NCBI RefSeq assembly: GCF_033042135.1
Contig: NZ_WBXM01000010.1
Location: 1-64,000 of the forward strand
DNA length: 64,000 bases
Origin: Haloechinothrix sp033042135
GTDB taxonomy: Bacteria > Actinomycetota > Actinomycetes > Mycobacteriales > Pseudonocardiaceae
Direction of reading: 5' to 3'
In this document: piece by piece, positions 25,473-34,708 of the stretch
How positions within the stretch are numbered: the stretch's first letter is position 1
How the letters are laid out: each line of letters starts with the position of its first letter
The notes under the pieces: generated by a model
What the model saw: the letters and a program-made list of their open reading frames with translations, nothing else
What the model was told of the DNA's origin: nothing
The model's database searches: none
Program-made: the position numbers and the translations under genes

Positions 25473-26468
25473 TCAGGCAACGGCCCAGTCGAACAGCATG
25501 ACCCGCGCGATCGACGAGTTCCCCGGCAGCCGCAGCTCGCCCTCGCCGTCGAGCGCGGCAAGCACCTGCCGCCTGGTGAACCAGCGAGCGTCGGCGATCT
25601 CGCCCGCAGCGGGAACCACGGCCTGCGCGGCATCGGCGCGCGCCGCGAAGCCGAGCATGATCGAGCGCGGAAACGGCCATGGCTGGCTGCCGAGGTAGCG
25701 CACGTCCCGGACATCCACCCCCACCTCCTCGGCTACCTCCCTGACGACACACCCCTCCAGCGACTCGCCGGCCTCGACGAAACCGGCCAGCACCGAGTAC
25801 CCGCCTTCCGGCCAGTACGGCTGCCTGGCCAGCAACACCCGTTCGCCGTTGACGCCCTCGTCATCGTGTACCAGGCAGATCACCGCCGGGTCGGTGCGCG
25901 GGTATTCCTCCCTGTCGCACGCGGTGCACCTGGCCACCCAACCGAACTTGGCGAGCTCGTTGGCGCCGCCACAAACCGCACAGAACCGCGTCCGCCGGTG
26001 CCAGTTCCGCAACGCGAGAGCGGTGGTGAACAGCCCGGCCCCCGCGTCGTCGAGCAGCGCCCCGTGCTCCCGCAGCCCGACCCACAACTCCCCGTCGGCG
26101 AGGACGTTCTCCACAGGGACACCGAACCGACCTGGCATCGTCACCGTCCGGCCATCGGCGGCGTCCCTACCGGTGAGCGCCCAGTAGTCGATGCCGCGGG
26201 AGGTGCCCGAGCCGGGCTCGGTGCCGAGGAAGATCGCATCGTCCGGCGGGGCGCTGCCGAAGCTCGTCGCGGGCCGCAACGCCAGCGTGCCTGCCGCGCT
26301 GCTGCCGTCGTACGGCACAGGCGCCCTGCCCCTGCTGTCCAGCGGCAGCACCCGTGCCCGCGACCAGCGGGACCGGAGCCGCTCGGTGTCGCCACGCAGC
26401 CCTTCCTCCCTGTCCACCGCCGCGCGCGACAGCGCGGGCAGGCGGGACAGCCGGAACGGGACCGCCAT
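25473..26468 (-). CDS. nudC: NAD+ diphosphatase, NudC type (NUDIX)
   Basis: 331 residues. The ATG at 26468 shares its A with the stop of the upstream M16 gene (TGATG). The zinc ribbon is C163-x2-C166 in 'CAVCGG' and C181-x2-C184 in 'CTACDREEYPRTDP'. The NUDIX box runs from G229: 'GFVEAGESLEGCVVREVAEE' then VGV. The NudC specificity motif 'SQPWPFPRS' follows at 261-269. These features define enzymes that hydrolyse NAD(H) to NMN(H) and AMP and, in some bacteria, remove NAD caps from RNA 5' ends. The length and domain order are normal for actinobacterial NudC. Confidence 0.95.
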   Translation of the reverse strand: MAVPFRLSRLPALSRAAVDREEGLRGDTERLRSRWSRARVLPLDSRGRAPVPYDGSSAAGTLALRPATSFGSAPPDDAIFLGTEPGSGTSRGIDYWALTGRDAADGRTVTMPGRFGVPVENVLADGELWVGLREHGALLDDAGAGLFTTALALRNWHRRTRFCAVCGGANELAKFGWVARCTACDREEYPRTDPAVICLVHDDEGVNGERVLLARQPYWPEGGYSVLAGFVEAGESLEGCVVREVAEEVGVDVRDVRYLGSQPWPFPRSIMLGFAARADAAQAVVPAAGEIADARWFTRRQVLAALDGEGELRLPGNSSIARVMLFDWAVA

Positions 26469-27898
26469 CAACCGCCCTCGTCGGCGGTGACCCCGTCGGT
26501 GCTGACCCCACCGAGAGCGAGCAGCCCCGGCCGCAGCGTGTCGGGATCGCCCACGACGACCCCGGTGAACCGCGACGGCGCGAAGAACTCCAGGGCCGCC
26601 TCGGCGACTTGCTCGGCGGTGACGTCGGCCAACCGTCGCGGGTGCGCGGTGAGCCAGTCGGCGCCCAGCCCGACGTCGGCCAGCGCCACCAGCTGATTGG
26701 CCAGGCCAGCCTGCGAGGAGGTGCCGATGAGCAGCGACCCGATCGCGTACTGCCGCACCGACTCGATCTCCGAGCTCGACGGCGGGACCAGCCCGAGACG
26801 GCCCAGCTCGTAACGCGTCTCCAGCAGCGCGGCCGCCGTCACCTCGCTGGCGGTGTCGGCGTCGACCACGAGCGTTCCCGTGCCGCCGACGAAGTCGAAA
26901 CCGGAATGCGCGCTGTAGGTGTACCCCTTGTCCTCGCGGATGTTCTCCACCAACCGCGACGAGAAGTACCCGCCGTAGGCGAGGTTGGCCAGCTGCAGCG
27001 CCGCGTAGCGTTCGTCGGTACGCGGCACCGCCTGCGCCGACAACCTGATCTGCGACTGCACCGCCCCGTGCCGCGCCACCAGTTGGATATCGCCGCCGGA
27101 GACCTCGGGCACCGGCGGAACCGGCGTCGCCGCGGACTCCGCGTGCCACCCGCGCAACGACCGCTCGACCTCGCCGATCACGGCATCCGGGTCGAGGTCG
27201 CCAACCAGCACGAGCACCGAACCAGCAGGCAGTACCGCGGCGTCGTGCAGCGCGCGCACGTCGGCGGCCGTCACCTCAGCGACCTCCTCGGCGAGCGGCA
27301 CCTCGCGGCTGACCGGGTGATCCCCGTACCGCCTGCGTTGCAACGCCTCCCGCGCGATCACCCGGGGCTGGGTCCTTGCCACCGCCAACCGCTCGGTGAG
27401 ACGGTCACGTTCCCTCGTCACCTCGATATCGGGGTAGCTGGCGCCGGTGAGCACATCGGCGAGCACGTCAAGCAGCGTGGGCAGCCCGCTGGCCAGCGCG
27501 TCACCGCGCAGCGCGAGGTGCTCCGGATCGACCCTGGTGTCGAGCTCGCCGCCGATCAGCGCCAACTCGGTGTCGATGCCCACCCTGTCGCGCCGTGCCG
27601 TGCCGGTGAGCATGCTCTCCGCGAGCACCTCGGCGCGCGCGCTGTGCGCCGGGCCCGCACCGCCGAACGGGATGTGCAGTCGCAGCTCCACCATCGGCAC
27701 GGTCGCCTTGCGCACCGCCAGCACGCGCAGGCCGTTGCCGAGCGTCGTGTCGGTGACGTCCAACCCGGCGCTGGCCACCTGCTCACCGAGCGGCGGCAGC
27801 GACCGCGGGCCCAGGTCGGTTGTGCCGATCTGCTCGGCGCTGCGGTGCGTGCCTGATCCGTTGCTGCCTGTACGGGTGCCTGTCGGGGTCGCTGTCAC
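26468..27898 (-). CDS. M16B peptidase-like subunit lacking the zinc site
   Basis: 476 residues from a GTG at 27898 overlapping the preceding stop (GTGA). The overall M16 fold is clear ('TTLGNGLRVLAVRKATVPMV', 'LVGDLDPDAVIGEVERSLRG', 'LQLANLAYGGYFSSRLVENI'). Where M16 enzymes carry H-x-x-E-H, this protein has 'AGPAHSARAEVLAESMLTGT', so no zinc can be bound. It keeps the C-terminal substrate-binding pair in 'RLVENIREDKGYTYSAHSGF' (Arg and Tyr). Such subunits pair with a zinc-bearing partner to form one active peptidase, as in mitochondrial processing peptidase or Sphingomonas M16B pairs. The partner is the adjacent upstream gene. Confidence 0.9.
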   Translation of the reverse strand: MTATPTGTRTGSNGSGTHRSAEQIGTTDLGPRSLPPLGEQVASAGLDVTDTTLGNGLRVLAVRKATVPMVELRLHIPFGGAGPAHSARAEVLAESMLTGTARRDRVGIDTELALIGGELDTRVDPEHLALRGDALASGLPTLLDVLADVLTGASYPDIEVTRERDRLTERLAVARTQPRVIAREALQRRRYGDHPVSREVPLAEEVAEVTAADVRALHDAAVLPAGSVLVLVGDLDPDAVIGEVERSLRGWHAESAATPVPPVPEVSGGDIQLVARHGAVQSQIRLSAQAVPRTDERYAALQLANLAYGGYFSSRLVENIREDKGYTYSAHSGFDFVGGTGTLVVDADTASEVTAAALLETRYELGRLGLVPPSSSEIESVRQYAIGSLLIGTSSQAGLANQLVALADVGLGADWLTAHPRRLADVTAEQVAEAALEFFAPSRFTGVVVGDPDTLRPGLLALGGVSTDGVTADEGG

Positions 27899-29205
27899 TG
27901 CGCTCCTTCCTCGGGGTGAGCACCGCCCTGTGCGCTCGGTTCGACCAGCAGCACGGCACGCGAATCCGGCCGGAGTGCCTTGGCCGCAGCCGCGACGTCC
28001 TCCGGGGTGACCGCGCCGAGCCTGGCCGGGAGGTCGTAGATGATCGCGGCATCGCCGTAGAGCAGCTCGAACGCGCCGAGTGCGAGGGTGCGGGAGACGA
28101 TGCGATCGTGCTCGCCGTGCAGCGCCGCCGTCCACCGGGCGGTGGCCTTGGCCAGCTCAGCCTGCTCCGGCGGGTGGGTAGCCAGCGTGTCCAGTTCCTC
28201 GTCCAGCGTGTCGAGCACCCGCTGCGCGGGCACGTCGGTGGGGTGGAAAGCGGTCACCACGAAGGTGTCCGGATCGCGCGCCTCGAACGGCCCGAACAGG
28301 CCCGCTTCGGCGTTGATGTCGGAGACCAGCGCGTCGGAGTGCACCAGCCGCTGCTGCAGTCGCGCTCCGTCACCTTCGGTGAGCACGCTGGCCAGCACGA
28401 GATTGGCCAGGTAGCTGTCCAGCTCGGCCACCGGATCGGTCATCCGGTAGCCCACCGCGATCGCGGGCAGCGGCGCGTGCGGATCGGGCTGGGTGTCCCG
28501 CTTCTCCCCCGCAGGGCGGGGCTCGGCGAACGAGGGGCGCCGCGGCACCTCGCGCGCCGGGACGTCACCGAAGTGCTTGGCGATCAGCTCGCGCGCGGTG
28601 TCCGGCTGGAAGTCACCGGTCACGGTGAGCACGGCGTTGGCCGGAGCGTAGTAGGCGTCGAAGAAGGCCGCACAGTCGTCGAGCGTTGCCCGCTCGAGAT
28701 CGGTGAAGTCGCCGTACCCGTTGTGCGCGTTGGGGAAGGTCTCGTACAGCACCGGCGGGAGCAGGATCCACGGGAAACCACCGTACGGGCGGTTCAGCAC
28801 GTTCAGCCGGATCTCTTCCTTGACGACGTCGATCTGGTTCGCGAGGTTCTCCTCGGTCAGCTTCGGCGCGCGCATCCGGTCGGCTTCCAAGAACAGCGCC
28901 CGCTCCAGCGCCGCAGCGGGCAGCACCTCGAAGTAGTCGGTGTAGTCGGGGTGGGTGGAACCGTTGAACACCCCGCCGCTGCCCTGGATATGCCGGAAGT
29001 GCGCCAGCTTCGCCAGGCTCTCACTGCCCTGGAACATCAGGTGTTCGAAGAGGTGTGCGAAGCCCGTGCGCCCCTCGGGCTCGGACCGGAATCCCACGTC
29101 GTAGTGCACGCTCACGCCGACCACGCCGGTGGTCGCGGCATCGGGGGCGAGCACGACGCGCAGGCCGTTGTCGAGTCGGAATCGATGCAACTCTCCTGCT
29201 CCCAT
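27895..29205 (-). CDS. M16B zinc peptidase, catalytic subunit
   Basis: 436 residues from the ATG at 29205 (MGAGELHRFRLDNGLRVVLA). The inverted zinc motif H-x-x-E-H is 'FAHLFEHLMFQGS' (H51, H55, with E54 as base), and the downstream Glu ligand lies in 'LERALFLEADRM'. Conserved M16 lines include 'NGSTHPDYTDYFEVLP' and 'VVKEEIRLNVLNRPYGG'. The upstream frame is open but reads opposite-strand sequence with no homology. The gene is coupled by a GTGA overlap to the zinc-less partner. Both lack recognisable signal peptides, so the pair is probably cytoplasmic and processes or degrades peptides. Confidence 0.93.
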   Translation of the reverse strand: MGAGELHRFRLDNGLRVVLAPDAATTGVVGVSVHYDVGFRSEPEGRTGFAHLFEHLMFQGSESLAKLAHFRHIQGSGGVFNGSTHPDYTDYFEVLPAAALERALFLEADRMRAPKLTEENLANQIDVVKEEIRLNVLNRPYGGFPWILLPPVLYETFPNAHNGYGDFTDLERATLDDCAAFFDAYYAPANAVLTVTGDFQPDTARELIAKHFGDVPAREVPRRPSFAEPRPAGEKRDTQPDPHAPLPAIAVGYRMTDPVAELDSYLANLVLASVLTEGDGARLQQRLVHSDALVSDINAEAGLFGPFEARDPDTFVVTAFHPTDVPAQRVLDTLDEELDTLATHPPEQAELAKATARWTAALHGEHDRIVSRTLALGAFELLYGDAAIIYDLPARLGAVTPEDVAAAAKALRPDSRAVLLVEPSAQGGAHPEEGAQ

Positions 29206-29345
29206 GGCACCCACCCTACTTCGCCGCACACTCGGCACGACGTGCCGTGCCACCCGCCCGGCGACTGGCGCGGCACCTCGGCACCACAGGGCGATACCCT
29301 GGAATCCGTCCGACGCTGACCGCGACCACGCCGAGGAACGAGTCG

Positions 29346-30335
29346 ATGCCGAGATCGCCGAGATCGCGCCACGGCAGGCACAGCCGCCGCACCACGACCG
29401 GCAACCGGTGGCGCGACCTGCTGTCGCGGCAGCCGCGTTACGGGCTCGCGCTCGGCGCCTGCCTCGCACTACTGGCTTCCGGCGTGGTCGTCGGTGTGCT
29501 CGGCGGCGAGGACCGACCCGCGGCGGAGCGGGCGGTACCCGAGGACGGTCCCGTCGAGGCACACCGCGCGCCCGGCGACTCCGGATCCGGCGCCGCGGGG
29601 TCACCACCCGACGACGCGGAACCGGTCGAGAAACTCGACGACCACCCGTTGCTCGCCGATCCCGACATCGGCCTACCCAACAGGAAATGCGAGCTGCCCG
29701 GCTGGCAGAGCACGCCGGAGGCGGCAGAGGAGTTCTTCCGCGCCGCGACCGAGTGCCTGAACGCGGCGTGGGAGCCGGTGTTGCGGGCGCACGACCTGCC
29801 GTTCGAGTCGCCCTCACTGGTCTTTCCCGACAGCTCGCGGTTCACCAGCGAGTGCGGCCAGGTCACGGTCAACGTGGAGACCGCGGCCTACTACTGCAAG
29901 GGCGAGATCTTCCTGCCGTTCGAGGGGCTACAGACCCAGCAGTACGGCGACCAGGCCGGTGTGTATCTCGCGCTGCTCGGTCACGAGTACGGGCATCACG
30001 TGCAGGAGCTAGCGGGGATCATGGACGCGGTCTGGGACGAGATCTACACCGTCGGCGTGCACAGCGAGGCAGGGCAGGAGATGTCCCGCCGCAAGGAGCT
30101 GCAAGCGCAGTGCTTCTCCGGTATGTTCCTCGGCTCGCACGTCGAGCTCGGGTCGGTCAGCCGCGACATGTACGAGCAAGCTTGGGCCGACCAGGAAACT
30201 CGGGGCGACGACACCTCCGGCGGTCGCGATCACGGCAGCAACGAGAACTACGCCACCTGGTGGCGGGACGGCGCCCAGCACAACAGCATCGCAGGATGCA
30301 ATACGTTCACCGCGAGCAGCGAGGCGGTCAGCTGA
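29346..30335 (+). CDS. Membrane-anchored neutral zinc metallopeptidase (YpfJ-like zincin)
   Basis: 329 residues from the ATG at 29346. A basic N-terminus leads to one membrane segment ('YGLALGACLALLASGVVVGV', about 35-55). An Asp/Glu/Pro-rich linker and an extracytoplasmic domain follow. The zinc motif H-E-x-x-H is in 'ALLGHEYGHHVQELAG' (near 220). Conserved Cys residues ('NRKCELPGW', 'TSECGQ', 'YYCKGEIFLP', 'GCNTF') probably form disulfides. This matches the putative neutral zinc metallopeptidase family of unknown substrate. A divergent 140-base gap separates it from the M16 gene, and its end overlaps the convergent neighbour by eight bases. Confidence 0.9.
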   Translation: MPRSPRSRHGRHSRRTTTGNRWRDLLSRQPRYGLALGACLALLASGVVVGVLGGEDRPAAERAVPEDGPVEAHRAPGDSGSGAAGSPPDDAEPVEKLDDHPLLADPDIGLPNRKCELPGWQSTPEAAEEFFRAATECLNAAWEPVLRAHDLPFESPSLVFPDSSRFTSECGQVTVNVETAAYYCKGEIFLPFEGLQTQQYGDQAGVYLALLGHEYGHHVQELAGIMDAVWDEIYTVGVHSEAGQEMSRRKELQAQCFSGMFLGSHVELGSVSRDMYEQAWADQETRGDDTSGGRDHGSNENYATWWRDGAQHNSIAGCNTFTASSEAVS

Positions 30336-30783
30336 CCGAGCGCCGCGTGATCAGCAACGCGTACACCGCACCGCCGAGGCAGCTCAGCGCCACGAGACCG
30401 AGGCCGAGCGGCAGGTACCAGCCGGGGTAGCCAGCCACCGCGTCGGCGCTGTGCACCATCTCGCCCGACTCGGGAACCGCCACCTCGATACGTTCGTCCT
30501 CGCCGTGCCCACAGGCGTTGAGCGGCGCCTCACGCTGCTCGGCGCCGTCGCTGAACCGGACCGTGGCCGTGGCTTCCGGCTCGGTGCATGGCGCGGGCTT
30601 CACCACCGTGGCTTCCACGACACGATCGCCACTTGCCGTGGGCTGGCCAGCGAAGAGCCCGGGGCCGACCCACCACACCGCGAACACCACGGCGAACGCG
30701 AGGAAGCCCGCGGCGAGGAACACCCCGCCCCGCACCCCGCTCTCCTCGCGTACCGCCCCCTCGTCACGCTGCTGCCGATGCAC
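30328..30783 (-). CDS. Bitopic/two-helix membrane protein of unknown function
   Basis: About 151 residues from a GTG at 30783 (VHRQQRDEGAVREE). Two membrane helices flank an extracytoplasmic domain: 'GGVFLAAGFLAFAVVFAVWW' near 20-40 and 'GWYLPLGLGLVALSCLGGAV' near 120-142. The loop contains two Cys residues ('PAPCTEPEATATVRFSDG' and 'LNACGHGEDERIEV') that could pair, and it reads like a small beta domain. The architecture recalls DUF3592-type proteins, but no firm family is claimed. The frame extends upstream, and other GTG starts are possible. Confidence 0.6.
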   Translation of the reverse strand: MHRQQRDEGAVREESGVRGGVFLAAGFLAFAVVFAVWWVGPGLFAGQPTASGDRVVEATVVKPAPCTEPEATATVRFSDGAEQREAPLNACGHGEDERIEVAVPESGEMVHSADAVAGYPGWYLPLGLGLVALSCLGGAVYALLITRRSVS

Positions 30784-30847
30784 ATCCACGATCCTGGCAG
30801 AAAACCGGACGCGGCGCCCACTCAGCGGCCCACCTCGTCCTGCCTGC

Positions 30848-31399
30848 TCACTCGCGTGGGGGTGTGTCCCAGTCCTGCACGTCCTTGCCCGCCTCCCGAG
30901 CGAGGATGTCCAGCGCCGCCGTCGCACCCGCCCCCGCGGAGATGATCGCCTGGCTCCGGGTGGGCCGGGTCAACCGACCCGCGGCGTAGAGCCGGTCGGT
31001 GGTGGTGCGGTACTCGGTGTCGACCACCACGCGATCGCCGTCGCACTCCGCTCCAAGCGCCTTGGCGAGCCCGCTCGCCCGCTTACCCGCCGCCAGCAGC
31101 AGGTAGTCGACTTCGGTGGTGCCTGCCGCGGTGGTCACCACGAACCCGTCACCACGCCGCTCGATGCCGGTGACCTCCTCGTCCCGCAGTTCGGCGCCGA
31201 ACGCCGCTGCCTGCTCCCGTGCCACGAGCTGGAAATCCGAACCGCTGATGTCGCGCAGCCCGAGGTAGTTGTGCAGCTGCGCGCTGTGCATCGCGGTCTT
31301 GTCCTGGCCGTAGACGATCGCGCTGTGGTCGTTCTTGGCCAGCAGCAATGCCGCGCTCAATCCAGCCGGTCCGTCGCCGACGATCGCGATGGTGCTCAT
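30848..31399 (-). CDS. Short FAD-dependent oxidoreductase (thioredoxin reductase-like, no CxxC)
   Basis: 183 residues, about half the size of thioredoxin reductase. The N-terminal FAD-binding Rossmann motif is 'IAIVGDGPAGLSAALLLAK' (G-x-G-x-x-G with Asp in the second place). The C-terminal FAD motif is 'TTTDRLYAAGRLTRPTRSQA' followed by 'AIISAGAGATAALDIL'. The NAD(P)-binding domain and redox-active CxxC of TrxB are absent. Such short flavoproteins are common in actinobacteria with no defined reaction. It stands alone, divergent from the TRAP transporter genes. Confidence 0.85.
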   Translation of the reverse strand: MSTIAIVGDGPAGLSAALLLAKNDHSAIVYGQDKTAMHSAQLHNYLGLRDISGSDFQLVAREQAAAFGAELRDEEVTGIERRGDGFVVTTAAGTTEVDYLLLAAGKRASGLAKALGAECDGDRVVVDTEYRTTTDRLYAAGRLTRPTRSQAIISAGAGATAALDILAREAGKDVQDWDTPPRE

Positions 31400-31555
31400 C
31401 CGTCCTCCATTACGTCCACGTCTCGCGGGGTCCTCCGCAAACCGTAGTAGGTGCCGCAGACGGCGGCGGTGTCACATCATCGACACGCCCACGCGGGCGT
31501 GGTTGGATGTCCCGGAACACACACCGGCACGATCTCGGCTTGGGGGCGATGGCAC

Positions 31556-32611
31556 ATGCCCACTCGGAGCGGCAAGACGTTGCTGGCCATGGGGGCCGCC
31601 GCGGCCCTGGTGTTGGCCGCCTGCAACGGCGACGACGATGCGGAGGGCACAGGCGAGCCAAGCGGTCTGGCCTGGGCGACCTCCGACACCGGATCGGCGG
31701 GGCACTCGGCACTGGTGGCGTTGGCGTCGATGCTCAACGACCAGTGGGACGGCCCCGAGATCGACGTACTGCCCACCGCGGGCGCGGTGCAGAGCGTGAA
31801 CGGCTACGCCATGGGTGAATTCGCCGGGTACTACGGGGCGGATGTGGCGTTCGAGGAGATGGCAGGCGATACGGGCCGCTTCGAGGACTTCTCGGACCGG
31901 GCCGAACGCGAGCCGGTGCAGTCCTTCTGGGCGTACCCGATGGAGACCGGTCTCGCGGTGCACGCCCGCGACGCCGACGAACTGAGCGGCTGGGGCGACC
32001 TCGCGGGTGAGGAGGTGTTCACCGGCCCACGACCCTGGGATGTTCGCGCCAACCTGGAACGCGCCATGGACGCCGTCGACGTCGGTCACTCCTATGTGGA
32101 GGTAGACAACGATGTGGCAGGCAGCGCCCTGGAAGGTGGCGATGTGCGGGCCATCATCGCCTACACCGCAGGCGAGTCCGACCCGCCACCGTGGCTGACC
32201 GAGGCCGAGTTGCAGACCGATCTGCACGTCCTCAACCCCGACGAGGGTGAGGTCGACGAGCTCGAACGGCAGGGCTTCGAGCTCGTCGAGGTGGACGCGA
32301 GCGTGTTCGGCTCCGACGTCGGCGGCGACACCGCGATGCTCGTGCCGTTCTTCTACGGCTTCCACGTAGGGGTCGACGAGCTCGACGAGGACGCGATGTA
32401 CGAGAAGCTGACCGTCATCTCCGACAACGTCGAACAGCTCGCGCAAGCGGACGGCTCCTTCGACATTCTCGCCGAGGACATGGCCGAGATGCAGCGGCGA
32501 GGGGTCGAGGCGGCGATCGACGACGTGGAGGTCCACCCGGGACTGGCCAGGTGGATGGCCGACGCGGGTGTCTGGGACGAGGCGTGGGACGACCGGATCG
32601 CGCAGCCGTGA
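31556..32611 (+). CDS. TAXI-family TRAP transporter solute-binding lipoprotein
   Basis: 351 residues from the ATG at 31556. A lipoprotein signal ends in 'ALVLAACNGDDD' with the lipobox Cys near 19. The mature part shows the TAXI layout: 'LAWATSDTGSAGHSALVALA', 'VLPTAGAVQSVNGYAMGEF', 'GLAVHARDADELSGWGDL', and a C-terminal 'VEVHPGLARWMADAGVW'. TAXI binding proteins deliver organic anions (often C4-dicarboxylates, 2-oxoglutarate or glutamate) to a fused TRAP permease. The permease gene follows after 17 bases. The substrate cannot be told from sequence alone. Confidence 0.88.
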   Translation: MPTRSGKTLLAMGAAAALVLAACNGDDDAEGTGEPSGLAWATSDTGSAGHSALVALASMLNDQWDGPEIDVLPTAGAVQSVNGYAMGEFAGYYGADVAFEEMAGDTGRFEDFSDRAEREPVQSFWAYPMETGLAVHARDADELSGWGDLAGEEVFTGPRPWDVRANLERAMDAVDVGHSYVEVDNDVAGSALEGGDVRAIIAYTAGESDPPPWLTEAELQTDLHVLNPDEGEVDELERQGFELVEVDASVFGSDVGGDTAMLVPFFYGFHVGVDELDEDAMYEKLTVISDNVEQLAQADGSFDILAEDMAEMQRRGVEAAIDDVEVHPGLARWMADAGVWDEAWDDRIAQP

Positions 32612-32628
32612 CCGCGACGGGCTGATCC

Positions 32629-34605
32629 ATGCCGGAGCAGGCATCGGCCACTGCGCCGCCGCGGTGGCTGGAGCGGGCGGCGTCCGTCGGGTTCTTCGTG
32701 GTCGCCACCGGCTTCACCCTCTACCTGCTGCAGTACTACGCCACCGCGGCAGGCGGGCCGGTCAGGCTCGCAGTGGCACTTGTCCCGGTGGCCTACATCA
32801 TCGTCACCCTCGACGACCTGCGGCACGGCGCGCTCTACCCGCGGCTGCCACCAGCGGCGCAGGCCGCACTCGCCGTGGTGCTGACCGGCGTGGCCGCCGC
32901 GGCGTGCCTGTACCTGCACCGCGAGTTCGACGCGATCCGCGAGGTCAGGGTCGGCTTCTGGAACACAGCGGACCTCGTCGCCGGTGCCGCGCTGATCCTG
33001 CTGTTGTTGGAGCACAGCCGGCGCAAGTACCTGCCGCTGTTCGTGCTCAACCTGCTGCTGGTCGCCTACGTGGTTTACGGCGACCAGGTGCCTGGCCTGT
33101 TCGGGCACGCGGGACTCCCGTGGGAACGTGTGGTCAGCTCGATGAGCCTGGAGACCACCACCGGTATCTTCGAGCGGCTGTCCCAGCTCGCGCTCACGCT
33201 CATCGGCTCGTTCATCCTGGTGCTGGCGGTGCTGCGTGCCTTCGGGGCGATCGATTCCATCCTGGCTGGCGCCTCGCGGCTGGGTGCGCGCTCGCCGCAT
33301 CTGCTCCCGCAGGCCTCGGTGGTCGGCTCCTTCGGTGTCGCAGCCGTGAGCGGCAGCGGGGCCGCGAATGCCACCACGACCGGTTCGGTCACCATCCCGG
33401 CGCTCATCCGGGCCGGATTCCCGAAAGTGCGCGCCGCGGCCACCGAGACCGCGACCTCGCTCGGCGGCCAGCTGATGCCGCCGCTGATGGGCATCGCGGC
33501 GTTCCTCATGGCCAACTACATGGGGGTGAGCTACTTCGACGTGGTCGCCCGCGGCTTCGCCCCCGCGCTGATCTACTTCGCGGGCGTCAGCTTCGCGGTC
33601 TACCTGGTCTCGCGCAGGCTGGTCGCGCACCACACGACCAGCGGCCCGGCTGGGCACTCGCCACCGGCTCGGCTGGACGTGACCGACCGGATCAACCTCG
33701 TCGCCTACGTCGTGGCGATCGGCGGTCTGATCTACCTCATGGGCGTGGCGCACCGGCCAGCCATGCAGGCCGCACAGCAGGTGTTCGTGATGCTGCTCGC
33801 CGGGTTGACCGTGCTCCTGGTGGCGCGCGCGCTACGCACCCGGCCGGGCTGGCGAGCGCTGCGGCAGCCCTACACCGGCTTCGTGGCCACGTTCGCGCGG
33901 ATGACCTCCGAGCTCACCGTGTTGCTCGCGGTTCTCGGGCTGGTGACCGCGTCGTTCACTATCACGGGGGTCCCCACCAAGGTGGGCGTGCTGATGCTGG
34001 ATGCGGCAGGCGGGCACGTGGCGCTGATCGCGCTGCTGGCGTTCGCGTTCGGTTACGTGGTCGGCATGGGGCTGCCGCCCGCACCGACGTACATCGTCGT
34101 GGCGGTGGTCATCACCCCGGTCATGGCCGAGGCCGGTCTGGATCCCTGGGTGGCGCACTTCTTCGCGTTCCTGATCGCGGTCTTCGGTGAGCTCTCCCCT
34201 CCCACCTCGCTGACCGCCGCGGTCACCTCCCGTATCGCCGAGACCTCGTTCCTGCGCACCATGGGCCGCGCGCTCGAACTGTGCCTGCCCCTGTTCGTGC
34301 TGATGGTCGCCCTGTTCACCTGGCCGGAGGTGATCGTGGAACCGGGCAGTGCGCAGCTGCTTCCCGCGCTGCTGGTCGCGGTCGCCACGATCGGCCTGAT
34401 CGCCAGCGTGCACGGCTCGTTCGGCGAGCGCGCCACGACGAACCGCATGCTGAAGTTGGTGCTGGCAGCCCTGGCGGTCGCGCTGCTGTCTGGTCCACCG
34501 GTGACCCTTGCGCTGGTACTCGCCGCGGCGATCGTGGCGCTGACCGTGGCCGGGTGGTGGCGGACCCGCGCGCTGACGCCATCACTCGCTGCGACCACCG
34601 GATAA
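32629..34605 (+). CDS. TRAP transporter fused permease (DctQM type)
   Basis: 658 residues, hydrophobic throughout. The first ~190 residues contain four to five helices (the DctQ-like part), and the rest is the DctM-like part with the family core 'SVVGSFGVAAVSGSGAANATTTGSV' region (near 225-250, S-G-S-A-A-A-N type) and its symmetric counterpart 'VVGMGLPPAPTYIVVAV' (near 480). 'GQLMPPLMGIAAFLMANYMG' is another conserved line. It imports solutes using a sodium or proton gradient and works with the TAXI lipoprotein just upstream. No regulator gene is adjacent. Confidence 0.93.
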   Translation: MPEQASATAPPRWLERAASVGFFVVATGFTLYLLQYYATAAGGPVRLAVALVPVAYIIVTLDDLRHGALYPRLPPAAQAALAVVLTGVAAAACLYLHREFDAIREVRVGFWNTADLVAGAALILLLLEHSRRKYLPLFVLNLLLVAYVVYGDQVPGLFGHAGLPWERVVSSMSLETTTGIFERLSQLALTLIGSFILVLAVLRAFGAIDSILAGASRLGARSPHLLPQASVVGSFGVAAVSGSGAANATTTGSVTIPALIRAGFPKVRAAATETATSLGGQLMPPLMGIAAFLMANYMGVSYFDVVARGFAPALIYFAGVSFAVYLVSRRLVAHHTTSGPAGHSPPARLDVTDRINLVAYVVAIGGLIYLMGVAHRPAMQAAQQVFVMLLAGLTVLLVARALRTRPGWRALRQPYTGFVATFARMTSELTVLLAVLGLVTASFTITGVPTKVGVLMLDAAGGHVALIALLAFAFGYVVGMGLPPAPTYIVVAVVITPVMAEAGLDPWVAHFFAFLIAVFGELSPPTSLTAAVTSRIAETSFLRTMGRALELCLPLFVLMVALFTWPEVIVEPGSAQLLPALLVAVATIGLIASVHGSFGERATTNRMLKLVLAALAVALLSGPPVTLALVLAAAIVALTVAGWWRTRALTPSLAATTG

Positions 34606-34708
34606 CCACACGTTCAGGCGAGCCCGTTACTCGTTGCCGTGGGTATCTTTACCCAGTTTTCACCCGAATGGGTGTGTGCGTACTTCGCCTGATGGAACAC
34701 TGCCGGGC

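Noticed and set aside
25473..27149. nudC extended upstream to 27149
   Set aside because: The extension reads antisense-like Arg/Gly sequence inside the M16 gene; ATG at 26468 gives a normal-length NudC.
32353..33753. 466-codon minus frame opposite the TRAP permease
   Set aside because: Low-complexity Arg/Asp/His product, antisense to a clear DctM-type permease.
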